From positions 1 through 64,000 of the forward strand of contig CAYZCW010000002.1 in the NCBI GenBank assembly GCA_964477035.1: DNA of 64,000 bases. The letters run 5' to 3'. Below are positions 24,837 to 32,860 of the stretch, in pieces. Position 1 is the first letter of the stretch. Each line of letters opens with the position of its first letter. The translations under genes and the position numbers were made by a program. This DNA comes from SLSG01 sp964477035 (GTDB lineage: Bacteria; Bacteroidota; Bacteroidia; Bacteroidales; UBA7960). The notes beneath the pieces were generated by a model. That model was given only the letters and a program-made list of their open reading frames with translations. It ran no database searches and had not been told where the DNA came from.

Positions 24837-24874
24837 AAAAATGGGGTGATCTTCAGTGATCTGAAGGCACCCCA
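24837..24874 (-). terminator. Intrinsic terminator of the beta-glucan locus
   Basis: On the minus strand, arm TGGGGTG (24874-24868) and CTTCAG pair with CTGAAG and CACCCCA (24848-24842), around loop ATCA with a small bulge, directly followed by five T (24841-24837). It lies just after the sugar transporter stop at 24894, ending the locus transcript. Confidence 0.8.
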
Positions 24875-24893
24875 ATGAATGAATCCGAAAAAC

Positions 24894-26294
24894 TTAGTTC
24901 TGGCTGACCGGTTTAAGCTGACTCCCGACCAGCGCATAGAACAAAATGTAAAGGTAGCAGACCACCGGTATGATAAAGCTGGCCTGAATGGTAAAGGCAT
25001 CGCCGATGACTCCCATCAGTATGGGAATGATGGCACCGCCCACAATCAGGGTGTTGATGATGCCGGATGCAAGGCTGACCTCACTTCGGTCCAGGCTCTT
25101 GACAGCCAGTGAGAAAATATTGGGGAACATCACGGAGTTAAACAATCCGATGGACACAATGGACCAAAGGGCGATATTGCCAACCGAAAGCATCGAAACA
25201 ATGGCCAGGATGGCTGCAATGCCGGCAAAAATGGAAAGAACGATATGGGCCTTTCCCTTTCCAAGTTGCATCAACAGAAAATTGGCCACCGCAAAACCCA
25301 GAAAGGTCAGGGCTTTGGCCAGGCTGTATTCCAGGGTGATGAAACCCACAATAAATGCCCAGACCAACACAATCAAAGCAAAAGTATACTGAAGCGATTT
25401 TTTCCTGATTCCCGATAAGGCGATGGCCCCGAACAACCGGCCAATCATGGCTCCTGCCCAGTACAATCCGACAAACTTTAGGGCCAGCTCCCTGCTGATG
25501 CCCCCGCCCATTCCGGGCTGGACAATATAAGATGAAATGGCCGTGCCGATCCCGACTTCCGCGCCGACATAGCAAAAAATGGCCAATGCGCCCAATAGCA
25601 TGTGCCGGTACTTGAACACGGTCTTGAAATTTCCCAGCCCTTCCTGGCTCAGCACCGGAAGCCTGATGATCCGGACGGCAATGGCAATCAGTAAAACGAA
25701 TACGGCGATGATCAGAAAGGGAAGCAGCAGGTCCCCGGGCTGAATCCTTGCGATCTCGGTTTCCGGGGGAACCACTTCTCCCACGCTCACCGACGGAAGA
25801 GCCGCCGGCAGGATGAGGGCCACAATCAGCAAAGGGGCAAGCCAGGTTGCGATGGAGTTCAGGGCCTGTGTCAGGTTCAGCCGGCCGGAAGCCGTCTCGG
25901 GTGCTCCCAGTTCGGTCACAAATGGATTGGCTGCTGTTTGCAACAAAACCACCCCCAGAGATAAAATAAAGATGGCCCCCAAAAAGAAAATATAGGACTC
26001 AACCCGGATGGCCGGAAAAAACAAAAAACCGGCGATGGATATCAGCAGCAATCCCGTCACAATGGAATTCTTATACCCGATTTTCTTTACCACCCCGCCC
26101 GCCGGGATGGAGAAGATCGCATAAGATATAAAAAAGGCGCTGTTCACCAAAAAGCCCTGCGTATAGGTCAGATTAAAGGCTTCCATTACGGGGTCGCTCA
26201 GGGTGATGATGAACGTGGTGACGAACCCGAAAATAAAGAAGATCATGGAGATGAAAACCATCCCGACTTTTAAGGTATTGCTTTGCGTGGCCAT
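24894..26294 (-). CDS. Sugar:proton symporter, MFS (FucP/GluP family)
   Basis: 466 residues with about twelve membrane helices. Family features seen are FFIFGFVTTFIITLSDP, the second-helix FLVNSAFFISYAIFSIPAG with GGVVKKIGYK, and GVVLLQTAANPFVTELG, all typical of the FucP/glucose-galactose transporter group. It would import a free monosaccharide, presumably glucose from beta-glucan breakdown, across the inner membrane; a ROK glucokinase is encoded 22 bp upstream. The gene looks visibly richer in A+T than its neighbours. Other hexoses, or oligosaccharides, cannot be excluded. Confidence 0.88.
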   Translation of the reverse strand: MATQSNTLKVGMVFISMIFFIFGFVTTFIITLSDPVMEAFNLTYTQGFLVNSAFFISYAIFSIPAGGVVKKIGYKNSIVTGLLLISIAGFLFFPAIRVESYIFFLGAIFILSLGVVLLQTAANPFVTELGAPETASGRLNLTQALNSIATWLAPLLIVALILPAALPSVSVGEVVPPETEIARIQPGDLLLPFLIIAVFVLLIAIAVRIIRLPVLSQEGLGNFKTVFKYRHMLLGALAIFCYVGAEVGIGTAISSYIVQPGMGGGISRELALKFVGLYWAGAMIGRLFGAIALSGIRKKSLQYTFALIVLVWAFIVGFITLEYSLAKALTFLGFAVANFLLMQLGKGKAHIVLSIFAGIAAILAIVSMLSVGNIALWSIVSIGLFNSVMFPNIFSLAVKSLDRSEVSLASGIINTLIVGGAIIPILMGVIGDAFTIQASFIIPVVCYLYILFYALVGSQLKPVSQN

Positions 26295-26316
26295 AAGAAA
26301 GAGTTTGGTTAAAGGG

Positions 26317-27270
26317 TTACTTATCCTTCCATATCAGGGCCCCCGCTCCCAGAATGGCGGCATTCTTGTCCATCAGCCCGGAGGGCATGAGCCTGACTTT
26401 GTTTTTAAAGGTTCCCATGAGGCTTTCCTCCATGTATTTTTTCGTCGGATGGAAAATAAAATCCCCCGATTTGGCCAGTCCGCCAAACAGGAAGATGGCC
26501 TCGGGACTGGTATGGGCGACGGAGTCGGCCAGTTTGGCGCCCAATATCTGTCCGGTGATGTCAAAGGCCCTGAGGGCGATGGGGTCCCCCTTTTTGGCCG
26601 CTTCGTAAATCATCTCCGAGTTCAGCTCGTTGAAGCTGTAATCTGCCAGCCCGGAACCCCTGTGGTCGGATGCGAGCAATTCGAACACTGTACGCTTGAT
26701 GCCGGGCGCGGACACATAGGTCTCCAGGCAGCCCAGGTTGCCGCAGCCGCATGCCCTGCCCCCCCTTTGCACGTTCACATGCCCCAGCTCCCCGGCAAAG
26801 CCGTCGTGGCCGTATACCAGGTCCCCGTTCACCACGATGCCGCTTCCCAGGCCCGTGCCCAGGGTGATCATGATGAAATCCTTCATGCCTTTGGCCCCCC
26901 CGTAAATCATCTCGCCCAGGGCGGCGGCATTGGCGTCATTGGTCAGTTTGACCGGGACATCGTAGTACCTGCGGAACCATTGGGCCAGGGGCACGATGCC
27001 CTTCCAGTTCAGGTTGGTGGCGTTTTCCACCGTGCCCTTGTGGTAATTCCCGTTCGGTGCCCCGATCCCCACTCCGACAATGCGGTAGGCTTCCCCGATG
27101 CGGCCCTCGGCCTTTTTCAGTTCCCCGGCAAGGTGCTCCAGGTAGGCTTCGGCCCCCTCAAATGCGTCGGTGGGTGACACGCCTTCGGCCAGCAGGTTTC
27201 CCTCCCGGTCTACGAAACCGAATTTGGTGAATGTGCCGCCGATATCGATGCCAATGACAACTTCCTTCAT
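26317..27270 (-). CDS. glk: ROK family glucokinase
   Basis: 317 residues. N-terminal phosphate loop IGIDIGGTFTKFG, substrate segment ENATNLNWKG, catalytic Asp in LTNDANAAALGE, second phosphate motif ITLGTGLGSGIV, and the ROK zinc cluster GRACGCGNLGCLETY with the His in GELGHVNV. ROK members phosphorylate glucose or act as repressors; no DNA-binding domain is present, so this one is a kinase. Lies between GH3 and the sugar transporter in the beta-glucan locus, which makes glucose the likely substrate. Family firm, specificity inferred. Confidence 0.9.
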   Translation of the reverse strand: MKEVVIGIDIGGTFTKFGFVDREGNLLAEGVSPTDAFEGAEAYLEHLAGELKKAEGRIGEAYRIVGVGIGAPNGNYHKGTVENATNLNWKGIVPLAQWFRRYYDVPVKLTNDANAAALGEMIYGGAKGMKDFIMITLGTGLGSGIVVNGDLVYGHDGFAGELGHVNVQRGGRACGCGNLGCLETYVSAPGIKRTVFELLASDHRGSGLADYSFNELNSEMIYEAAKKGDPIALRAFDITGQILGAKLADSVAHTSPEAIFLFGGLAKSGDFIFHPTKKYMEESLMGTFKNKVRLMPSGLMDKNAAILGAGALIWKDK

Positions 27271-27308
27271 ATGCAGTGGTTTTGGATTGGGTTATGTATA
27301 GACCGGCT

Positions 27309-27383
27309 GTGCAACTCCCTTAAGGGGGGAGGAAATTTCCCATGCCAGACAGGGGTTGCACGGCAACCGGGTAAACAAAGCTA
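27309..27383 (-). promoter_or_regulatory. Possible internal promoter and stem in the ROK kinase leader
   Basis: On the minus strand TAGCTTTG (27383-27376) matches TAnnTTTG about 105 bases before the kinase ATG. Downstream of it GTGCAAC (27361-27355) can pair with GTTGCAC (27315-27309), making a long-loop stem in the leader. Possibly a secondary start for the kinase and transporter; no -33 TTTG is seen. Confidence 0.35.
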
Positions 27384-27388
27384 AAAAA

Positions 27389-29371
27389 TTATTTGCTACG
27401 AATGACTTTTGTTTTTTCCACCCGGAAGTCCACCGATAAATTTCCGCTGCTGAGGGTAAACAGGCCTTCCTCGACCACCCGGGCATTGTCCCTGTTCACA
27501 AATCCCAGGCTGTTGACCGGGATTTCGAAACCCACCCTGCGGGTTTGTCCGGGCTGCAGGTGAACCTTTTCGAATGCCCTGAGCCTCTTTACGGGCGGGG
27601 TGATGCTGGCATAATGGTCGGATACGTAAAGCTGGACCACCTCCTTTCCCGGGATGTCGGAGAGGTTCCGGACCTGTATGCTGCCTGTGATGACATCTCC
27701 CGGCAGGTAGGTGTCTTGATCAATCTGCAGATCAGACAATTCAAAACCGGCGTAGCTGAGCCCGAAACCGAAGGGGAACTGTGGGTTGAATGCCGTCGAT
27801 TCCGGGATCCCCGCCACCGTCAGCTGCTCCGTATGTTTTATATAATAGGGCTCCAGGCTGTGGGGATACCGGGGATAGGTAAACGGGAGCTTGCCGGAGG
27901 GGTTCACCTTGCCGAACAGGATGGCCGCGAGGGCCTCCCCGCCATAATTTCCGGGAAGGTAGGCATTCAGGATGCCTTTCACCAAAGGCTCCACCTCCCT
28001 TATGATGCGCGGGCGGCCCTGNNNNNNNNNNNNNNNNNNNNNNNNNNNNNNNNNNNNNNNNNNNNNNNNNNNNNNNNNNNNNNNNNNNNNNNNNNNNNNN
28101 NNNNNNNNNNNNNNNNNNNNNTTGAAAGCCGCCTCGGCGAACCTTGCGGAGGCAAATTCCGGGTAGTCTGCGGCCAGTGTATAGGGCGTGTCAAAAAGAC
28201 CGATGAGGTGTTTGACCCGCAGAATCCGGGTCACGGCATCATCGATCCGCTGCATGGGGACGGCCCCTTCCCTGACCAGCTCGATCAGGTGATCGGCAAA
28301 TTCAAAATGGTAAGGGACCATCGACATATCCACACCGGCATTCACGGAAAGCCTCACGGCCTCTTTCCTGCTGCCGGCGATCCTGTGACGGCTGTGCAGG
28401 TATTCGATATCCTGCCAGTCGGTCAGGACCATGCCGGTGAAGCCCAGCTCCCCCTTGAGCAGGTCCGTGATGAGGTAGCTGTCGGCATGAACGGGCAGGC
28501 CATTGATCTCCCCCGAGTTGAGCATGACGGTCATCGCCCCGGCTTCTATCCCGGCGGCAAATGGCGGGAGGTGGTACTCCCTCAGTTTGTTTTCCGGGAT
28601 CCATGCCGGGGTGCGGTCCTTTCCGCTGAGGGTCTGGGAATATCCGAGGAAATGCTTCAGGCAGGAAGCGATCCTGTATTTGTCGGAGAGATCGTTGGAG
28701 GGTCCTTCCAGGCCCCTGACCAGGTGCTGCCCGAAGATGGCAGCCAGGTAGGGGTCTTCTCCGAATGTTTCCCACTGTCGCGGCCATCGCGGATCCACCC
28801 CCAGGTCGAGGACGGGGGAGAAGGTCCATGCCACACCGGCCGCCCGGGTCTCATAAGCGGTAATCTCCCCGGCAATTTCCGCCAGGGAGGGGTTCCATGT
28901 GGCGGCCAGCCCGATCTGCTGGGGAAAGAAAGTGGCTCCATCCACATAGGAGGCCCCGTGTATCATGTCGAGGCCGTAGAGTACGGGGATGTTCAGGCGG
29001 CTTCCGGCAAGGGCCGCCTCCTGAATCCGGGTGATCATCCGGTTCCATTCATGGACATCCCGTGCCCGGTTGTTGGCGGTGTTCAGGACAGATCCAATCT
29101 GGTAGGTGACGAATGCCCTGTCGAGTTGTTCCTGGTCCAGCACAACCGGTTCGTAGCTGCTTAAGGAATCTTTTCCTTCGGTGAGTACGTCGAGGGTCAC
29201 CTGGACCATTTGTCCGACTTTCTCCTCCAGGGTCATGGCCTGCAGCAGGGCGGCCACTCTGGCTTCAATGTCCGGGGTGCTGCCCCGGGGTGTCTGACTG
29301 CCGGTCCTGGGGGCGCAGCCTGCCAGCAGGCTTGCCGCGGCAATCAGGACCGGGAATAGGATGGTTTTCAT
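27389..29371 (-). CDS. Glycoside hydrolase family 3 beta-glucosidase lipoprotein (interrupted by assembly gap)
   Basis: Begins MKTILFPVLIAAASLLAGC, a lipoprotein signal. The catalytic (alpha/beta)8 domain is recognisable with the nucleophile Asp in VLTDWQDIE (codon 28418-28420). A C-terminal fibronectin-III-like domain ends the protein (GRARNLSDIPGKEVVQLYV-type segment). Domain two is largely missing: the frame goes from FASARFAEAAF straight into 100 N and resumes at QGRPRIIREVEPLVKGILN. In intact GH3 enzymes this stretch is well over 100 residues and carries the LLKN motif, so the true gap is longer than 100 bases and the frame across it is unproven. Removes glucose from the non-reducing ends of beta-glucan oligosaccharides. 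Confidence 0.87.
   Translation of the reverse strand: MKTILFPVLIAAASLLAGCAPRTGSQTPRGSTPDIEARVAALLQAMTLEEKVGQMVQVTLDVLTEGKDSLSSYEPVVLDQEQLDRAFVTYQIGSVLNTANNRARDVHEWNRMITRIQEAALAGSRLNIPVLYGLDMIHGASYVDGATFFPQQIGLAATWNPSLAEIAGEITAYETRAAGVAWTFSPVLDLGVDPRWPRQWETFGEDPYLAAIFGQHLVRGLEGPSNDLSDKYRIASCLKHFLGYSQTLSGKDRTPAWIPENKLREYHLPPFAAGIEAGAMTVMLNSGEINGLPVHADSYLITDLLKGELGFTGMVLTDWQDIEYLHSRHRIAGSRKEAVRLSVNAGVDMSMVPYHFEFADHLIELVREGAVPMQRIDDAVTRILRVKHLIGLFDTPYTLAADYPEFASARFAEAAFXXXXXXXXXXXXXXXXXXXXXXXXXXXXXXXXXXQGRPRIIREVEPLVKGILNAYLPGNYGGEALAAILFGKVNPSGKLPFTYPRYPHSLEPYYIKHTEQLTVAGIPESTAFNPQFPFGFGLSYAGFELSDLQIDQDTYLPGDVITGSIQVRNLSDIPGKEVVQLYVSDHYASITPPVKRLRAFEKVHLQPGQTRRVGFEIPVNSLGFVNRDNARVVEEGLFTLSSGNLSVDFRVEKTKVIRSK
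28022..28121. other. Assembly gap (100 N) inside the GH3 gene
   Basis: Exactly 100 N, a conventional scaffold-gap placeholder. From the family's usual layout the missing DNA is probably several hundred bases. Confidence 0.98.
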
Positions 29372-29449
29372 GGACAGGGTGTATGATGGTTTGACTTGCT
29401 TTTCGGATAATGAATGCCTTGCGGCCAGGCCGTCTGGCTGCCTGCCGGA

Positions 29450-31213
29450 TTATTTGGTAATCAGTATCCTGGCGTAGTGCCAGGACTCCGGGGAAGACAA
29501 CTGCAACAGGTAGACCCCGGCCTTCAGCTGGTTCACGGGATAGGGATTGGGCGGGTCCTTCTGTCGGGCCACCACACGGCCGAGATGGTCCGTCATGACC
29601 AGGGCATCGTAAGCATATTGACCGGGCAGGTGAATGAAGGTGGACGCCGGGTTGGGAAAAACCTGAACGGCCATTGCCTCCGGGCCTGTTTTGAACCCTG
29701 TGGGGTTTTCCCGGGAGAAAAACACGTGACGCAACCAGAACTCCCCGCTGCCCGGCCCGGTGAAGATCCCGTAATTCACAAACAGCTCCATCTTGCTGAT
29801 GGCCTGCAGGTCGAAGCCCGGGGCCGGGCTGATGGGGGAGATGTAATACCGGAACTCCCCGGATTCCTCAAACTGGTCTATTCTGAATATTTGGTGCTGG
29901 TTGTTGTTGCCGTCGCCGTCGATCAGGTCCAGCCGAAGCACTTTGGGGGCATTTTCTTTCGGAACCTTCAGCTGCAATCCGAAGAAGGAAAATTCGCCCA
30001 GGTCCGTCAGGGCGGGAAAGTCATAGCGTATGGACGGGTTGTTGGCGGGCTTGTCAATGACAAAACCCACATGGGTATCTTCATTGTCCAGCCGGATGTC
30101 GAACCGGTTGCCTTCCGTCGGACTTTCATACCACAAAGTTTGCCCTTCCTCATGCATGGCGGGTTGCCAGGGGCTTCCCTCAGGGGGGGCAATGATGGCA
30201 TCCACGCGATGGGGCGGGGTCTCCACGGTCCCGCACCCGAGGGTGATGGACGCCGTTACGCCGCCCGGGGTATCTCCCCAGCGGACCGTGACCCGGTGGG
30301 AGGTGCCCCCGCCGACTGTGGTGACATCTTCCGGAAAAGACCATGAATAAGTGGCCGCGGGATTGTTCGGCACCTCGAAGACGGCCGTGGAGCCAGCCCG
30401 GACCCTGTCCGGGCCGCTTATGGCAGGGGCCTCCGTGGCGCTGTAGACCCTGACGAAGTCCACCTCCATGGTGGCCTCGGTGAGGGCGGGATCGATGCCC
30501 TGGGCCCCGCCCCAGTCGCCCCCGATGGCAATATTCAGCAACAGGTGAAACCGCTGGTCGAACGGCCAGGTGGCAAAGTTGCCCCTGCCATCGTTCTCAA
30601 AGCGGAAATACGCTTCCCCATCCACAAAAAATTCGATTTTCCCGGGGGTCCATTCTATGGCGTAGGTGTGAAACCCGGTGTTGAAATCCGGAACCTGGAC
30701 CGTCCCGCCCACCTGGGTTCCGATCTTGTGGTTGTAGGCTTTGGTATGGATGGTTCCGTGTACCACCCCGGGATCGTAGCCCACATGTTCCATGATGTCG
30801 ATCTCTCCGCTGTCGGGCCAGCCTCCGTAAGCCCTGTCGGTGGGCAGCATCCAGACGGCCGGCCAGGTTCCCCTGCCCACCGGGAGCCGGGCCCTGACTT
30901 CCATCCGTCCATACAGGAAGTCCCGTTTGTGACGTGTCACGAGCCTGGCAGAAGTCCAGGTTGTTCCGCTTTTGATGGCCCGGATCACCAGCCTGCCGTC
31001 CTGTACGAACGCATTGCTGATCGAATTGGTGTAGTTCTGTACCTCGTTATTGCCCCATCCATGGCCTCCCAGGTCGTAATCCCAGTTGTCCGGATCGGGC
31101 GCGCCGGGCCGGGAAAACTCATCAGACCAGACAAGGTGATAGCACCCTTGCCCGGAGGCCTGGAGTGGCCCCAGAAAAAGCAGGAGGGACAGAAAGGCAA
31201 TCAGCTGTCGCAT
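29450..31213 (-). CDS. GH16 endo-beta-1,3-glucanase (laminarinase-like) with T9SS C-terminal signal
   Basis: 587 residues. A signal peptide precedes a GH16 catalytic domain (residues about 25-255) with the active-site motif EIDIME at 137-142: Glu137 nucleophile, Glu142 acid/base. The motif with its extra Met (ExDxME) is the laminarinase/lichenase-like arrangement seen in bacterial endo-1,3-beta-glucanases. Next comes a PKD-like domain (DRVRAGSTAVFEVPNNPA), then an unassigned beta-rich module of about 150 residues that may bind carbohydrate. The end is a type A T9SS sorting domain (VQVFPNPASTFIHLPG to YARILITK). So it is expected at the cell surface or secreted, starting breakdown of the polymer. 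Confidence 0.92.
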   Translation of the reverse strand: MRQLIAFLSLLLFLGPLQASGQGCYHLVWSDEFSRPGAPDPDNWDYDLGGHGWGNNEVQNYTNSISNAFVQDGRLVIRAIKSGTTWTSARLVTRHKRDFLYGRMEVRARLPVGRGTWPAVWMLPTDRAYGGWPDSGEIDIMEHVGYDPGVVHGTIHTKAYNHKIGTQVGGTVQVPDFNTGFHTYAIEWTPGKIEFFVDGEAYFRFENDGRGNFATWPFDQRFHLLLNIAIGGDWGGAQGIDPALTEATMEVDFVRVYSATEAPAISGPDRVRAGSTAVFEVPNNPAATYSWSFPEDVTTVGGGTSHRVTVRWGDTPGGVTASITLGCGTVETPPHRVDAIIAPPEGSPWQPAMHEEGQTLWYESPTEGNRFDIRLDNEDTHVGFVIDKPANNPSIRYDFPALTDLGEFSFFGLQLKVPKENAPKVLRLDLIDGDGNNNQHQIFRIDQFEESGEFRYYISPISPAPGFDLQAISKMELFVNYGIFTGPGSGEFWLRHVFFSRENPTGFKTGPEAMAVQVFPNPASTFIHLPGQYAYDALVMTDHLGRVVARQKDPPNPYPVNQLKAGVYLLQLSSPESWHYARILITK

Positions 31214-31237
31214 GGAGTAGAAATTTCATTTTATAAA

Positions 31238-31263
31238 CCGGGGCTGCCGGATGGCAGCCCCGG
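31238..31263 (-). terminator. Perfect hairpin between the PKD lipoprotein and GH16 genes
   Basis: CCGGGGCTGCC, loop of four, GGCAGCCCCGG: an 11-bp perfect stem (12 with the flanking A-T). It lies right after the likely lipoprotein stop (31264-31266). On the minus strand it is followed by TTTATAAAAT, a poor T-tract, so it may act as a partial terminator or as an RNA-stabilising 3' end protecting the susCD part of the transcript. Confidence 0.6.
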
Positions 31264-32841
31264 TCACCACTCATCAACCAAACANNNNNNNNNNNNNNNN
31301 NNNNNNNNNNNNNNNNNNNNNNNNNNNNNNNNNNNNNNNNNNNNNNNNNNNNNNNNNNNNNNNNNNNNNNNNNNNNNNNNNNNNAGCACCCGGTCCCCGG
31401 CCTTGCCGTACACCTTGATCTCGAAGGTGTGGTTGTCGGCCAGGTCGAAGCGGTATCCGGCCGGCAGCAGCATGTAGGCGTTGCCCCACTCGGAGTTTTC
31501 CTTGTAGTAGCGTGCCACGGTGGCGCTTCGGTTGGGATAGCGGCCCGGGTCGGGGTTGGGGACCACCTGCAGGTTGCCCGTGGCGCCGGCCGCATCGAAG
31601 CCCATGGGCACGAGCTGGGTTTCCCCGAAGTCCGTGTACAACACCATCATGTCCAGCAGGTAGGGGTCGTAATCCGGATGGTGGTTCGATACATTGGCAT
31701 AGGCCACCGCCGTCCCGGTCCCGTCGGAGGAAATCACGGTGGCGGTTACCGGGTAATTGCCCTGACGCATATAGGTATGGGTTGCCGGCTGGGTGTGATC
31801 GCTGATCGTCACAGGCGCCGACCCGTCCCCGAAATCGTAGGTGACCGAGGAGATCTCCTTGCCGGCCGGGATGACCACGCTGCCCAGGGAGGCGATGAAT
31901 TCGTTGATCCCGCTGCCTGCCGTCACATTCAGCTGGAAGGTTACCTGGGGATCCGAATACCCCTTGGGAATGAGCTTGTGGAAGCGTCCGTTCCCTTCTG
32001 CATCTATGTTCTTGACATGCAGGAAGTTTTCGTTCCATTCCAGGACCTCGTAGGTCCGGGACCCGCCGGCATCGTAAGCCAGAACGGCCGAGGAGGGATC
32101 CAGGACGATGAAATAGGTGTCTCCTTCCTTTTCGACCATCCAGGTCATGTCGCCCCGCTTTTCGTCAAACACCACCACGTCCTGGTCGTAGGCGTCCTCA
32201 TAAACGGCATCGCCGTAATAGCCGGCAGAACGGCCGGCACCTGCACCCAGGAGGCTGGCATGGGTCAGGCCCTTGGTGTCGATTTCGTATTTAAAGCCGA
32301 CCAGTTTGAAGGTGAATTCATCGTCGTAGATGTGATGGGCTGCCTTGTCGAGCGGGTTGGCCGCCCACCAGATCGGGCTGCCGGCGTCGCCCGGTCCGAC
32401 CCCCAGGTGGCCGGTGCGCATGCTGTCGATGACCCAGGTGCGGCCATTCAGGGCATCAGCCCCGCCCGAGAGCACGGTGAAGAACGGGTCGTCGAACAGG
32501 GCATAGTCCGTTTCCGTGGTGGTCAGTTGATGGGTCACGGAAGCCGAACCACCATTGGTGTAGAGGGTCAGGGTGATGGTATAGGTGTCGGGTAAGGCGT
32601 AGTATCCGACGACCTCGTCTCCCTTGACCCGGCGGCCGTTGCCCAGGTCCCAGTTCGCGATGCCGGCGATCCGGGAGTTGTTGATGATGGTGAAGCGGAA
32701 GGGGTCGTCCGTGGGTTCCACGAGAATTCCCAGGTCTTCCGCCTGCGGGGCCGGATCTATGGAAGGCTTGACCTCCTCGAAGGGGGTGCATCCCTTCAGG
32801 ACAAGAACCAGCAAGCCAATCAGGATGATATATCGTTTCAT
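31264..32841 (-). CDS. PKD-domain surface glycan-binding lipoprotein of the beta-glucan locus (C-terminus in assembly gap)
   Basis: Lipoprotein signal MKRYIILIGLLVLVLKGC. A first PKD-like domain (about residues 45-110), a middle region with LNGRTWVIDSMRTGHLGVGPGD and YDDEFTFKLVGF, then a second PKD domain near ISSVTYDFGDGSAPVTISD. A terminal region starting HHPDYDPYLLDMMVLY resembles a carbohydrate-binding module. Position after susD is where SusE/F or SGBP-B proteins sit, which hold polysaccharide at the cell surface. The frame enters 100 N and resumes with CLVDEW before a stop, but the frame across the gap is unproven and another frame also gives a stop. No catalytic motif seen. Confidence 0.72.
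   Translation of the reverse strand: MKRYIILIGLLVLVLKGCTPFEEVKPSIDPAPQAEDLGILVEPTDDPFRFTIINNSRIAGIANWDLGNGRRVKGDEVVGYYALPDTYTITLTLYTNGGSASVTHQLTTTETDYALFDDPFFTVLSGGADALNGRTWVIDSMRTGHLGVGPGDAGSPIWWAANPLDKAAHHIYDDEFTFKLVGFKYEIDTKGLTHASLLGAGAGRSAGYYGDAVYEDAYDQDVVVFDEKRGDMTWMVEKEGDTYFIVLDPSSAVLAYDAGGSRTYEVLEWNENFLHVKNIDAEGNGRFHKLIPKGYSDPQVTFQLNVTAGSGINEFIASLGSVVIPAGKEISSVTYDFGDGSAPVTISDHTQPATHTYMRQGNYPVTATVISSDGTGTAVAYANVSNHHPDYDPYLLDMMVLYTDFGETQLVPMGFDAAGATGNLQVVPNPDPGRYPNRSATVARYYKENSEWGNAYMLLPAGYRFDLADNHTFEIKVYGKAGDRVXXXXXXXXXXXXXXXXXXXXXXXXXXXXXXXXXXCLVDEW
31285..31384. other. Assembly gap (100 N) in the C-terminal part of the PKD lipoprotein gene
   Basis: Exactly 100 N, a scaffold placeholder; true size unknown. 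Confidence 0.98.
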
Positions 32842-32860
32842 TTTTGTTTTTTTTTACGGA

